Shown one piece after another: positions 1-8,480 of a DNA stretch of 64,000 bases. The notes beneath the pieces were generated by a model. It was not told where the DNA came from and searched no databases. It was given only the letters and a program-made list of their open reading frames with translations. This stretch comes from Bradyrhizobium tropiciagri. Its GTDB lineage: Bacteria > Pseudomonadota > Alphaproteobacteria > Rhizobiales > Xanthobacteraceae. The stretch spans positions 1 through 64,000 of the forward strand of contig NZ_JAFCKH010000012.1 in assembly GCF_018130505.1 (NCBI RefSeq), given 5' to 3'. The number at the start of each line of letters is the position of its first letter. Position 1 is the stretch's first letter. The position numbers and the translations under genes were made by a program.

Positions 1-175
1 GCTAACCTGCAAATCACAAACGAAGGCGACAGATCACGAGCTACAAAAACACGACATCTTCACCCGCTACGGACAGTGCCGCCAGCCGCCGGCTACTTTG
101 CATGGGGTTGTTTTCGAGGTTTTACCCGGGCACGGCCTCCAGGCTGGCGGGGGCAACTGATACCGGGACGTTTTC

Positions 176-1105
176 ATGGACGCCAAGTTGCCTGAGACCT
201 CCAGCGCAAAGCCGCCTGGCGCGGGCTGGAACGACGCCGTCGCGCTGATCGGCTTCATCCTGGTCGCGGTCGGGCAGGCCTCCAACCAGGTGCTGGCGCG
301 CGGCCTCGCCGGCTCGGTGCCGCCGTTCTCGCTGGCGTTCTTCCGCTGGAGCATCATCGCGGTCGGGCTCGCGCCGTTTGCGATCGCGGCGATCCGCGAC
401 GGCCGGATCCCGCTGGCGCAGAACGCCTGGCCGATCCTGGTCGCCGGTTTCCTCGGCATGTTCCTGTGCGGCGGCCCGGTCTATGTCGCCGGCATCACCA
501 CCACCGCGATCCATATCGCGCTGATCTTCGCGCTGTCGCCGATCATGGTGCTGCTGATCTCGGCGGCGCTCGGCATCGAGCATATCGGTCCGCTGCAATG
601 GCTCGGCACCGGCCTCGCGCTCGCTGGCGCCCTGTTGATCGTCTCCGGCGGCCATCTGGAAACCTTCACCCAGTCGAGCGCCGCATGGGGCGACCTGCTG
701 GTGGTGTTCGCGATGCTCGGCTGGTCCGGCTACACGCTGGTGCAGTCGCGGATCGCGCCGCGCGCCTCGCTGCTCGCCCGTGTCAGCCTGTTCTCGGCGG
801 CCGGCGCGCTGTGCTCGCTGCCGCCCGCGATCCACGAGATGTGGACCGCGCCTGCACTGGTCTTCAACGCCAAAGCCTATGAGGCCTATGTCTTCGCCGG
901 CCTCGTACCCGGCCTGATCGCTTATGCCGGCTTCGCCTGGCTCGGCGGCAAGTTCGGTTCGGTGCGCACCTCGCTGGTGCTCTACGTCGCCCCGATTGCC
1001 AGCGCGCTGCTGTCGTGGATCATCCTCGGCGAGCCGCCGAAGCTGATCCACCTGGTCGGCGGCCTGCTGATCCTCGGCGGCGTCTGGGCGAGTTTGCGGA
1101 AGTAA
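176..1105 (+). CDS. EamA/DMT-family transporter
   Basis: This 309-residue protein is almost entirely hydrophobic, with about ten membrane segments in two similar halves (roughly residues 18-150 and 165-305), the architecture of the drug/metabolite transporter (EamA) superfamily. Members sit in the inner membrane and usually export small metabolites or amino acids; the substrate cannot be read from sequence. The ATG at 176 follows a GGGACG stretch that is only a weak ribosome site. It converges with the AraC gene on the other strand, with only 3 nt between the two stop codons. The 175 nt upstream hold nothing I recognise. Confidence 0.9.
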   Translation: MDAKLPETSSAKPPGAGWNDAVALIGFILVAVGQASNQVLARGLAGSVPPFSLAFFRWSIIAVGLAPFAIAAIRDGRIPLAQNAWPILVAGFLGMFLCGGPVYVAGITTTAIHIALIFALSPIMVLLISAALGIEHIGPLQWLGTGLALAGALLIVSGGHLETFTQSSAAWGDLLVVFAMLGWSGYTLVQSRIAPRASLLARVSLFSAAGALCSLPPAIHEMWTAPALVFNAKAYEAYVFAGLVPGLIAYAGFAWLGGKFGSVRTSLVLYVAPIASALLSWIILGEPPKLIHLVGGLLILGGVWASLRK

Positions 1106-1108
1106 CTC

Positions 1109-2062
1109 CTACCGCATGCGCCGCCGCCAATCGGTCGGCGTCTCGCCGGTCAATCGCTTGAACGCCGCGGCGAAGGCGGTTTGCGAGGCGTAGCCGAGCT
1201 CGGCCGACACCGACACGATTGATGTTTCGCTATCGCGCAGCATCTTCATGGCCTGCTCGAGCCGGTGCTGGCGCAGCCAGGCATGCGGTGAAAGCCCGGT
1301 GCTTTCCTTGAAGGCGCGGCAGAAGTGGAAGCGCGACAGGCCGGCATCGGAGGCCAGCGCGGCGAGCGACACGTCCGCATCGCTGTCCGATCGCAGACGC
1401 TCGGTGGCACGCTGCAGCACCTTCGGCGCCAGTCCGCCGAGCGCCGGCCGGATCGGGGTGGGCACGCCGATATGCGCCGCCAGCAGCCGCGTCGCCAGCA
1501 GGTCGGTCAGTTGCTGCCGGAACAGCGTGTCTAGCGCTTCATTGCCCTCCAGCACATCCGCCGCGCTGAGCAGCAAGCGGGATGTGATGGGGTCGGGATG
1601 CGCCGTTCGCTCCAACAGATCGATCGATGCGCCGGCGTCGGCCTCGTCGGCAACGCGCGCGAGCGTCTTGTGAGGGAGATAGAGCTGCACGACATCGACG
1701 GGCTTTGGAATGTCCCATCGCGAGCTCGATCCTTCGGGAATGATGATCACGACGCCGGGACGAAACGTTCCGATCGCGGCCGTCCGTCCGGACCGCCGCT
1801 CCATGCGCTGTGTCATGCCGTTGTAGGCCATGATGACATGGTGGGTCATCGGCTCGACGACGTCGTGCAGCGGTTCGTGTCTCCAGTGCGCGATCCCGGC
1901 GCCGGAAGAATCGAGCGCCATCCGGAACGGCGTCGTGCCGAGCACGCGCTCCATCTCCGCTTCGGCGGTAGGGTTCTCACCGTTGGTTGCGCCGGCTTGA
2001 GGCGACGATTCGGACGCAGCCGGCAGATACTCTTGGTCGTTGCGGCGAAGGGCTTCGGTCAT
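1109..2062 (-). CDS. AraC-family transcriptional regulator
   Basis: This 317-residue protein ends in a double helix-turn-helix AraC domain (about residues 210-317), with the motifs SRFHFCRAFKESTGLSPHAW and LGYASQTAFAAAFKRLTGETP. The N-terminal two thirds would bind an effector and resemble the variable sensing domain of the family. The first 36 residues are low complexity, so translation could instead begin at the internal Met encoded near 1954. It converges with the exporter at 176-1105 and diverges, across about 420 nt, from a second AraC gene. The target genes are unknown; control of the exporter is possible but only inferred from position. Confidence 0.9.
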   Translation of the reverse strand: MTEALRRNDQEYLPAASESSPQAGATNGENPTAEAEMERVLGTTPFRMALDSSGAGIAHWRHEPLHDVVEPMTHHVIMAYNGMTQRMERRSGRTAAIGTFRPGVVIIIPEGSSSRWDIPKPVDVVQLYLPHKTLARVADEADAGASIDLLERTAHPDPITSRLLLSAADVLEGNEALDTLFRQQLTDLLATRLLAAHIGVPTPIRPALGGLAPKVLQRATERLRSDSDADVSLAALASDAGLSRFHFCRAFKESTGLSPHAWLRQHRLEQAMKMLRDSETSIVSVSAELGYASQTAFAAAFKRLTGETPTDWRRRMR

Positions 2063-2484
2063 GGGCTTGTGCTCGCATTCGAAAGCCGTGCAAGCGGCGC
2101 GGTGCCGGGTCCGATGTCCGGTGCGAAGCGGTTGCGGCGTGTCTGCCGCTGCTTGATGCCGGGGAGCCGCCGCGGGCTTTCGAGGCGCGTTCTAGGGCCG
2201 GCGAACTACGGGGTCTTTCCCGAAACAGCCGCGCTTTGCCTAAATCTGCTTTCGAGCAGAGGGAGTGATACTTTTTGATAGGACGGCACACAAAATTTTG
2301 GTCAGCATCACTGCAGGACCATGCCACGAGCATTGGAATCGCTTCGAAACTTCGTCTTGCTCCTGCGCGGTCGCACCGGCTGCTCCACGACGTCGCGGGT
2401 CTAGACCGCGGTAGTCCGATCCGGGATAATACGGGCGACGGGACCAGCGGCCCATCGACCTTCCACGGATGAAGATCGGACCAC
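2063..2484. other. Intergenic region between divergent AraC genes
   Basis: These 422 nt separate two divergently transcribed AraC-family genes and should contain both promoters. Part of the region, near 2270-2300, is visibly A+T-richer than its surroundings. I see no convincing -35/-10 pair, palindrome or coding potential; open frames here lack ribosome sites and recognisable products. Confidence 0.5.
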
Positions 2485-3414
2485 ATGATACAGGCCGGCA
2501 GCTTCGGACAGCGCGTCGGGCAGTCCTTGCATATGCGGGACGTCCCTCCCTCGGTGATCACCCGCTCACTGCGCGGTGTGGAGCTCGCGGCAACCGAAAC
2601 CCTCAATGAAGACCCGGTGCCGGGCCTGTGCGGCTCGCTGGCCGACGATGCCTATCTGATCAGCCTGAAACTTCACGACTACCCGGAGTGTGAGCTCTGG
2701 GAGGACGGCAAGTTCTTCACCAAGGCGGATATCCGGACCGGGACGACGTATCTGTACGATCTGAGGCGCGACCCGCGTTACATCATCGACAAGCCGTTCC
2801 ACTCCATCCACTTCAATCTTCCGCAGTCGGTGCTCGACGACTTGGCCAAGCAGGCCGGCGCCCCGCGGATCGGCGATCTCGCCTGTCAGTTCGGTTTCGG
2901 CTTCGATGATGCCGTCATGCGTCACATCGGTGCGGCGCTGCTCGAAGCATTGCGTCGCCCGGGCGAGCCCAACCAGCTCTTCGTCGACCACATGATGATC
3001 GCGTTCGCCGCACATGTTGCGCGCGCCTATGGCGGCTTGCCGGGGATCAGCGAGGTGACCCGCGGTGGCCTCGCGCCCTGGCAGGTCAAGCGCGCCTGCG
3101 AGCGGCTCGCCTCCGATCTCGGCGGCACGCTGTCGCTGCAACAGATCGCGGCCGAGCTCGGCCTGTCGGTGAGCCATTTCTCGCGCGCGTTCCGCATCTC
3201 CACCGGCCTGCCGCCGCACCGCTGGCTGCTTCAGCAGCGCATCGCGGCGGCCAAGCAGCTGTTGAAGGTGCGCGACCTGCCGCTGGCCGAAATCGCTATC
3301 GCTGCTGGGTTTGCCAATCAGGGACACTTCACGCGGGTGTTCTCGGGGATGGTCGGCGTCAGTCCGGGCGTGTGGCGCCGCGAAGCCTGGGGCAAGGGCG
3401 ACAGCGAGGCCTGA
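2485..3414 (+). CDS. AraC-family transcriptional regulator
   Basis: This 309-residue protein has a C-terminal AraC domain (about residues 200-300) with two helix-turn-helix units, visible as LSLQQIAAELGLSVSHFSRA and AGFANQGHFTRVFSGMVGVS. The N-terminal sensing domain differs from that of the neighbouring AraC gene, so the two are not a recent duplication. The ATG at 2485 has no strong Shine-Dalgarno; a downstream Met before RDVPPSV is an alternative start. Its 3' end faces the catalase-like gene on the opposite strand, 25 nt away. No target is indicated. Confidence 0.88.
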   Translation: MIQAGSFGQRVGQSLHMRDVPPSVITRSLRGVELAATETLNEDPVPGLCGSLADDAYLISLKLHDYPECELWEDGKFFTKADIRTGTTYLYDLRRDPRYIIDKPFHSIHFNLPQSVLDDLAKQAGAPRIGDLACQFGFGFDDAVMRHIGAALLEALRRPGEPNQLFVDHMMIAFAAHVARAYGGLPGISEVTRGGLAPWQVKRACERLASDLGGTLSLQQIAAELGLSVSHFSRAFRISTGLPPHRWLLQQRIAAAKQLLKVRDLPLAEIAIAAGFANQGHFTRVFSGMVGVSPGVWRREAWGKGDSEA

Positions 3415-3439
3415 CCAGGTGGCGTCAGGCGCGTTCCGA

Positions 3440-4342
3440 TCAACGACGCCTCGCCATGGCAAGGCGGTAGGCTGCACGGCGCGCCGCGAAGATCGGATCC
3501 GGCGGATGGCCGATGCCGTCGGCGAGATATGCCGGATCGAAGCCGGCGGCGTCGCAGGTCTCGTTCGGCTCGATCCGGGTGATCACGATCGTTCCCAGCC
3601 GCACCGCCTCGCGCTGGTCCTCATCCGGCCAGCGGATGGTGACGTCCATGGTTGGATCGCCGGGCCGGTCGAGCAGCGCCATCACGCTGAAGCGGACATC
3701 GCGCGCGGCGATCCGGCGTCCGAGATCCTCGTGCAGCAGGCCGGCGGACGCCGTCTTGGTTCCGTCCTTCGCCGGCGCGGCATCGCCGCTGACCGGGTTG
3801 ATCCTGAATTTGACGAACCGCGTCTCGCCTTCGTCATTGGTGGCGGGAAATGAGTGGACGCCCCAATAGGTCGTGCCGGCACAACTCGTGGGCAGCGGGT
3901 GCGCCGCGACGTAGTCGGCCTGATGTTGCGTCTCCGGATTGGCGGCGGAGAAGGCGGCGATCCGCGCTGCGTCGGGCTTGCCGCCCTGGCCGGGAATGCG
4001 CGCCTCGATGAAGGCCAGCATCTGGCCCGGCGTCCTCGCAAAATGCACCGGCGCGCTCTGCGTCAGAATGTCCGAGCGATGGCCGTTGCCGCCGACCCGG
4101 AAGCTGAACCCGCGCAGCGCCGGCCAGCCGATAGCAGTCGCGTCGGGATTGCCGGCACCGAACGAGAAGCGTGCCAGCACGCGCGAAGGCGTGGTGAAGC
4201 TCCGCGATCTCGTGATCTCGCTCGCCCGGTCCGACGGGACATAGGTGCCGCGCGCGCATTGTCCTCCGGCAAAGCCGGCGGCTGCTTCCAGCGCCTCGAC
4301 AATCGATGCAGGCGTGACGGTGACGGTCGAAAACGGAGCCAT
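3440..4342 (-). CDS. Catalase-family peroxidase-like haem protein, distal His replaced
   Basis: This protein (300 residues from the ATG at 4342) matches the small catalase-related (SrpA-like) peroxidase fold along its length. The C-terminal proximal haem ligand motif R-x-x-x-Y is present (RRAAY, Tyr292). The distal catalytic histidine, normally in an HAKG-type motif near the N-terminus, is Cys29 here (GGQCARG). The distal Asn position before PVF also looks changed, to Gln. A haem-binding protein without normal catalase or peroxidase chemistry is therefore likely. Relatives often carry an N-terminal signal or membrane segment, and none is visible here. A GTG at 4372 would add ten residues. It converges with the AraC gene at 2485-3414. 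Confidence 0.8.
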   Translation of the reverse strand: MAPFSTVTVTPASIVEALEAAAGFAGGQCARGTYVPSDRASEITRSRSFTTPSRVLARFSFGAGNPDATAIGWPALRGFSFRVGGNGHRSDILTQSAPVHFARTPGQMLAFIEARIPGQGGKPDAARIAAFSAANPETQHQADYVAAHPLPTSCAGTTYWGVHSFPATNDEGETRFVKFRINPVSGDAAPAKDGTKTASAGLLHEDLGRRIAARDVRFSVMALLDRPGDPTMDVTIRWPDEDQREAVRLGTIVITRIEPNETCDAAGFDPAYLADGIGHPPDPIFAARRAAYRLAMARRR

Positions 4343-4504
4343 GGCAAGGTGTTGGCCCAACCGCCGGGCCACCGCCCCAGCGCGATTGATCCGATTGAAG
4401 CGCGATTGCTGCTAATGCGTGCAACGTCGGACGGCGAGTGTGCCGAACAGGCTGTTCCCGCGGAGGGTGAGGCGGCGCGCAACGTGCCGCGAAGCGATCC
4501 GGAC

Positions 4505-4546
4505 AAAAAAAGCAGGGCGCGACCGGCATCACCACGGTCGCGCCCT
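4505..4546 (-). terminator. Intrinsic terminator on the minus strand, no obvious upstream gene
   Basis: A perfect 12-bp stem (4514-4525 with 4535-4546, 9-nt loop) is followed on the minus strand by GC and seven U residues (complement of 4505-4511). It lies 160 nt upstream of the catalase-like gene, which reads in the same direction, and on the far side is a plus-strand gene, so no annotated minus-strand gene ends here. It may end a small RNA, act as an attenuator for the catalase-like gene, or stop antisense transcription. The rest of the 409-nt gap (4343-4751) shows nothing else I can identify. Confidence 0.75.
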
Positions 4547-4751
4547 ACGTCGCCGGTCAATGGGGCAGGGGGAATAACCGGCTGCCGGAATGACTCGGAT
4601 GGCCCCTGACTCGTTCCGCGTGCGTGAAAATATTTTTGTACACGGTTAAGTGATGTCGGGGCCGCAGAACCTCAGCGCTTTTGTTCGCGTTGTGTCCGGG
4701 ATTGCCAAGGGGATTTTTCAAGGGAATTCCCGCCGGGCGAGGGACATCAAC

Positions 4752-5156
4752 ATGTCACAGATGCAAAAGGGAATTCTCGGTGTGCTGGCGCTTGGCGCGA
4801 CGCTGGGTGCCGTGCAGCTCGCATCCGGCCACGATCTGATCGGCGGCCAGCAGGTGGCCACAACCCCGGCGGTTGAAAGCGCCGTCAATCGCGCCGCCAA
4901 GGCCGACCGCGCCACGGTTCCGTCCGCGGCCGCGAAGAGCCAGACTTTTGCGATGAAGTTCGACGGGCTCCCGGACACCTCGGTGCTGGTCCGAGTTCCC
5001 GCGACCAGGGAAGCCACCAAAAATGAGGCCCGCAACCGCCCGGTTGCGCCCGCCCGGGCTCGCCCCGGCGACGGCCGCAAGGTCGCCTGCGAGCCGGTGG
5101 TCAGCGTGCTGACCGACGTCGCCAAGCTGCTGCAGCCCGGCCGCTGCATCACTTGA
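4752..5156 (+). CDS. Hypothetical exported protein
   Basis: I do not recognise a family. The 134-residue product starts MSQMQKG and has one hydrophobic stretch (about residues 7-25, ILGVLALGATLGAVQL) consistent with a signal peptide or membrane anchor. An Ala/Arg/Pro-rich middle follows, then a compact C-terminus with two cysteines (CEP and GRC) that could form a disulfide outside the cytoplasm. The ATG at 4752 is preferred over an in-frame GTG at 4650 because it places the hydrophobic segment at the N-terminus. It stands alone between a minus-strand terminator and the convergent enolase-family gene. Confidence 0.6.
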   Translation: MSQMQKGILGVLALGATLGAVQLASGHDLIGGQQVATTPAVESAVNRAAKADRATVPSAAAKSQTFAMKFDGLPDTSVLVRVPATREATKNEARNRPVAPARARPGDGRKVACEPVVSVLTDVAKLLQPGRCIT

Positions 5157-5165
5157 TCGACCGGG

Positions 5166-6236
5166 TTAGCGCTTCAGCAGATGTTCGCTCAGACCGGACA
5201 GGCGCAAGCCGTGTCCGGTCGACGGCGTGATCGCGATGCATCCCGACGAGATCTCGGGCCAGCCGTCGAACAGCGGCTCCAGCAGGGGAAAGTCTTCCAG
5301 CCAGGTCACCGCCGGCGAGGCAGCGGCGAGGTGCGCAAAGAGCCCGTGCAGGAAGTGCGGGCTGACTGCGGCGCCGAGCGCTTCGGCCATCACGCAGATG
5401 TCCAGCGCCGGCGTCAGGCCGCCGATCATGGCCAGATCCGGCTGCACGACGCCGAGCACGCCTGACTGCATCATCGCGAGCAGCTGGCGTTGATCCTGCG
5501 CATGCTCGCCGGCGGCGATCGTCATGGTTCCGGCGGCGCCGAGCTGTGCGTAGGCGGCGGCAAGCGACCAGGGCAGCGGCTCCTCCACGAACAGCAGCCC
5601 GTTGCCGCGCGCCAGCTGCAGCAAGCGGCGGGCCGTCACCAGATCGCATTTCTCGTTGGCATCGGCCATCAGCGCGACCTCGTCGCCGACCGCGGCCCTC
5701 ACCGCGGCGATCACCTTGGCGTCCTTCGTAGCGCCGGCGACGCGCGGCTTCACCGCGCGCAGTCCACGCGCCACATGGGCCGTGGCCGCCTCGGCCGCCT
5801 GCTCGGGCGTCTGCTGCGTGTTGAAGTCGCCGCTGCCGTAAACCGGAACAGCGCGTCGTTCCCCTCCCATCGCGACGCCGAGCGGCACGCCGTTGCGCCG
5901 CGCGTGAAGATCCCAGATCGCGACATCGATGGCGGCGAGGCCGATCAGGTTGGGGCCATGCCCCATCCGGTTGAAGCTCGACCCAATGCTCCGCCATGTC
6001 GCGCGTGGCGGCGCAACGCTCCTGTCGCGGACGAAGCGGGCGAGTTGCTCCTCGGCCGCCAGCAGCGCGAGCTTGCCGTTGCCGCCGAGCACATAGGAGA
6101 AGCCGAGCCCGTCCGCGCCATCGGCATCCCGCAACTTGACGATGATGACGTCGACCGCGGCGACGGCAGAGCCGCCCACCGCGCGATCGAGCTTGAAGGT
6201 GAGGAGCTCGGCGCTCGCCTGTTCGATCCGCGTCAT
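5166..6236 (-). CDS. Mandelate racemase/muconate lactonizing enzyme family protein
   Basis: This 356-residue enolase-superfamily enzyme has visible metal ligands Asp192 (MADAN), Glu218 or Glu219 (VEEP) and Glu244 (AAGEH). A catalytic Lys163 lies in a KPR motif, and Asp267 and His294 sit 27 residues apart, as the Asp-His dyad of mandelate racemase does. That places it in the mandelate-racemase rather than the muconate-cycloisomerase subgroup, so acid-sugar dehydration or alpha-proton racemisation are the likely reaction types. It lies 2 nt downstream of the FAH-fold gene and is presumably co-transcribed with it from the gentisate operator at 7180-7200. Its role in aromatic catabolism is unclear. 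Confidence 0.88.
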   Translation of the reverse strand: MTRIEQASAELLTFKLDRAVGGSAVAAVDVIIVKLRDADGADGLGFSYVLGGNGKLALLAAEEQLARFVRDRSVAPPRATWRSIGSSFNRMGHGPNLIGLAAIDVAIWDLHARRNGVPLGVAMGGERRAVPVYGSGDFNTQQTPEQAAEAATAHVARGLRAVKPRVAGATKDAKVIAAVRAAVGDEVALMADANEKCDLVTARRLLQLARGNGLLFVEEPLPWSLAAAYAQLGAAGTMTIAAGEHAQDQRQLLAMMQSGVLGVVQPDLAMIGGLTPALDICVMAEALGAAVSPHFLHGLFAHLAAASPAVTWLEDFPLLEPLFDGWPEISSGCIAITPSTGHGLRLSGLSEHLLKR

Positions 6237-6238
6237 CG

Positions 6239-7114
6239 TCAGGCGGCGGAACGCTTGCGGGCCGAGACCACCTTGACCTGCATGGTGCCGAGCCCGGTCA
6301 CGCTGCTGGTCACGAGATCCCCGTCGACGACGGGGCCGACGCCCTCGGGCGTGCCGGTCATGATCACGTCGCCCGGATAGAGCCGGTAGCCGGCCGACGC
6401 GTAGGCGATCAGCTTTGGAATGCTGAAGATCAGCGCCCTGGTGTTCGATGACTGGCGTTGCACGCCGTTGACATCGAGCGACAGGTCGAGATTGCCCGGG
6501 TCGTCGATTTCATCCGCGGTCACCAGATAGGGGCCGAGCACGGTGAAGCTGTCGTAGGATTTGCGCCAGCTGCGGTCTTCGGTACCGCGCACCGACATGT
6601 CGAGGCCGATGCAGTAGCCGAACACGTAATCGAGCGCCTCGCGTTCGCTGACATCGGCGCACTCCCTGCCGATGACCGCGACCACCTCGACCTCATGATC
6701 GATCCGCCGCTCGAGGTCGGGCAGCACGATGCCGTCGCCGGCGCCGACCACCGAGGTCGACGACTTCAGGAACAGGCCGTAGTGATCGATCGTCTTGATG
6801 TCGCTGCCGAAGTTCACGCCCGCATCGGCCCGCGCCTCCGCGAGGTGCAGGGCATAGTTGACCGGCGCGGCGATCACCTTCGATGCATTGGCGATCGGGC
6901 TCAGCAGCTGCACGCGCGACAGAGCATGACGCTGACCGGTCGCCATGGCCTGCTCGATCGCGCTGCGCAGGCCGGCAAAGTTGCGGATCAAATGATCGCC
7001 CGGCGCAAGCGGCCAGCTCAGCTGCGGCAACGCTGCAAGCGCCGCGCTGACGTCGACGACCTCGTCGCCGGTTACCACGCCCAGTCTATCTTGATTGAAA
7101 CGGCAGATCCTCAT
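6239..7114 (-). CDS. FAH-fold hydrolase, probable fumarylpyruvate or maleylpyruvate hydrolase
   Basis: This protein has 291 residues from the ATG at 7114, which gives the usual family N-terminus MRICRFNQ. The fumarylacetoacetate-hydrolase core carries the acidic metal-binding motif DHEVEVVAVIG and ends in VIMTGTPEGVGPV, a family hallmark. Its neighbours make gentisate ring-cleavage products, so the likely reaction is hydrolysis of fumarylpyruvate, or of maleylpyruvate directly, to pyruvate plus a C4 dicarboxylate. It is divergent from gentisate dioxygenase and reads on into the enolase-family gene. An extended N-terminus from an upstream Met would run across the shared promoter and is unlikely. 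Confidence 0.9.
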   Translation of the reverse strand: MRICRFNQDRLGVVTGDEVVDVSAALAALPQLSWPLAPGDHLIRNFAGLRSAIEQAMATGQRHALSRVQLLSPIANASKVIAAPVNYALHLAEARADAGVNFGSDIKTIDHYGLFLKSSTSVVGAGDGIVLPDLERRIDHEVEVVAVIGRECADVSEREALDYVFGYCIGLDMSVRGTEDRSWRKSYDSFTVLGPYLVTADEIDDPGNLDLSLDVNGVQRQSSNTRALIFSIPKLIAYASAGYRLYPGDVIMTGTPEGVGPVVDGDLVTSSVTGLGTMQVKVVSARKRSAA

Positions 7115-7158
7115 GCGCTTGCTCCCGCGTGATGACAGGCGCCGAGCCGGCGCCCGCG

Positions 7159-7186
7159 TTGACTGACGGCAAATAGATAGTATACT
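7159..7186 (+). promoter_or_regulatory. Predicted sigma-70 promoter of gentisate dioxygenase gene
   Basis: TTGACT at 7159-7164 and TATACT at 7181-7186 are separated by 16 nt, a good housekeeping promoter match. It lies 36 nt upstream of the ATG at 7222, with a GGAGCG ribosome site between. The -10 box falls inside the palindrome at 7180-7200, so a bound regulator would block RNA polymerase. No transcript data support it. Confidence 0.6.
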
Positions 7187-7200
7187 GATCGTCAGTATGC
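7180..7200. promoter_or_regulatory. Palindromic operator, probable MarR-family site
   Basis: A perfect 7-bp inverted repeat, ATACTGA-TCG-TCAGTAT (7182-7188 and 7192-7198), extends to 9 bp with one mismatch. The same half-site recurs as ATCAGTAT/ATACTGAT at 9682-9710, between the hydroxylase and the MarR gene. Its position between divergent FAH-fold and dioxygenase genes lets one regulator control both. The regulator assignment is inference from proximity. Confidence 0.6.
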
Positions 7201-7221
7201 AATACATTTTGGAGCGAGCCG

Positions 7222-8265
7222 ATGACAGCAGACGCAAGCGACCGCCGCGAGGCCTATTACGCGCGCGTGGCGGAGAAACACATGACGCCGCTGTGGACCA
7301 TCATATCGGAGGCGGTACCCGACGAGCCGCGGCCGCGCTTTTCGCCGGCGTTCTGGGATTACGATGCGGATATCCGGCCGAGCCTGATCGAGGCGGCGGA
7401 CCTGATCTCGGCCGAGGAAGCGCAGCGCCGCGTGCTGGTGCTGAACAATCCGAGCCTGCCGCGCGGCGCAACCCACACGCTGTTCTGCGCGCTGCAGCTG
7501 ATCAAGCAGGGCGAGGTCGCGCCGGCGCATCGCCACACCCAGTCGGCGCTGCGCTTTGTCGTCGAGGGCAGCGGGGCTTACACCGCGGTCAACGGCGAGA
7601 AGACCGCGATGGCGCCCGGCGATTTCATCGTCACGCCGGCCTGGTGCTGGCACGATCACGGCAAGGAGACGGACGGCACGATGATCTGGCTCGATGGGCT
7701 GGATATTCCCTTCGTCAATCATCTCGGCGCGACCTTCGGCGAAGACTATGAGGCGCCGCGCTATCCCGAGCAGCGCCTGCCGGACGACTCGGCCGCGCGT
7801 TTCGGCTCCGGCCTGCTGCCGGTCGACGCGCCGAAGTCGAGCCTGCATTCGCCGGTGTTCAGCTATCCCTACGACCGGTCGCGCGAGGCGCTGGAAAAAC
7901 TTCGCCGCGGCGCCGACTGGGATCCGGCGCACGGCATCAAGCTGAAATACGCCAATCCGCTGAACGGCGACTATGCCCTGCCGACGATCGCGAGCTTCCT
8001 GCAATTGTTGCCGCGGGGCTTCCGCTCGCTGCCCTACCGATCGACCGAGGGCGCGGTGTTCGTCGTCGCCGAGGGGGGCGGCCGCGTGAAGATCGGCGAT
8101 CAGGTCAATTCGTTCAAGAAGAACGACATCTTCGTCGCGCCGAACTGGACCTGGTATTCGTTCGAGACGACCGAGGATGCGGTCCTGTTCAGCTATTCCG
8201 ACCGCGCCGTGCTGGAGAAGGTCGGTCTCTGGCGGGAGCAGCGCGGCAATGGAGCGGCGGCCTGA
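7222..8265 (+). CDS. Gentisate 1,2-dioxygenase (bicupin)
   Basis: This 347-residue protein has two cupin domains (about residues 85-160 and 255-335). The N-terminal cupin carries the iron ligands His103 and His105 (AHRHTQ) and a histidine in WCWHDHG near residue 144, as in gentisate and 1-hydroxy-2-naphthoate dioxygenases. It should cleave gentisate between the carboxyl- and hydroxyl-bearing carbons to give maleylpyruvate, in the cytoplasm, using Fe(II) and O2. The length fits the family. The hydroxylase gene nearby would supply gentisate and the divergent FAH-fold enzyme would act on the product. Acting on another salicylate-type substrate is possible. Confidence 0.88.
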   Translation: MTADASDRREAYYARVAEKHMTPLWTIISEAVPDEPRPRFSPAFWDYDADIRPSLIEAADLISAEEAQRRVLVLNNPSLPRGATHTLFCALQLIKQGEVAPAHRHTQSALRFVVEGSGAYTAVNGEKTAMAPGDFIVTPAWCWHDHGKETDGTMIWLDGLDIPFVNHLGATFGEDYEAPRYPEQRLPDDSAARFGSGLLPVDAPKSSLHSPVFSYPYDRSREALEKLRRGADWDPAHGIKLKYANPLNGDYALPTIASFLQLLPRGFRSLPYRSTEGAVFVVAEGGGRVKIGDQVNSFKKNDIFVAPNWTWYSFETTEDAVLFSYSDRAVLEKVGLWREQRGNGAAA

Positions 8266-8278
8266 AGGCGGTCGCTCC

Positions 8279-8363
8279 GTGATTGCGAGGAGCGATAGCG
8301 ACGAAGCAACCCATCCGTCGACGTCTGCGGAGCGATGGATTGCTTCGCTTCGCTCGTTATGAC
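8279..8363. repeat. Dispersed palindromic repeat, family D
   Basis: An imperfect inverted repeat with ends of the type attGCGAGGAGCGA and TGGATTGCTTCGCTTCGCT, directly after the dioxygenase stop codon. Related copies lie at 41997-42070 and, in part, at 15900-15955. It is noncoding and could fold into a long hairpin in RNA. Confidence 0.7.
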
Positions 8364-8373
8364 GAGTGATAGA

Positions 8374-8421
8374 CCCGTCATCCCTGCGCAAAGGCTTCGC
8401 CTTTGTCGCAGGGATGACGGG
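8374..8421. repeat. Long near-perfect hairpin repeat
   Basis: A 48-nt stem-loop with arms CCCGTCATCCCTGCG and CGCAGGGATGACGGG around an AAAGGC-TTC-GCCTTT apex. It sits between the convergent dioxygenase and hydroxylase genes, next to a family D repeat. It lacks a U-run, so it is a dispersed repeat rather than a classical terminator, although it may stabilise or end transcripts. Confidence 0.6.
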
Positions 8422-8480
8422 GCAAAAGCGTGAATCGTTCCCGGACATGAAGGGCGCGCCATCAGGCGCGCCCCGTTCCC

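Noticed and set aside
4343-4535. An N-terminal extension of the catalase-like protein into the upstream region
   Set aside because: The same frame meets a stop codon about 24 codons upstream of the GTG at 4372, and the other frames have no membrane or signal segment that would justify a frameshift.
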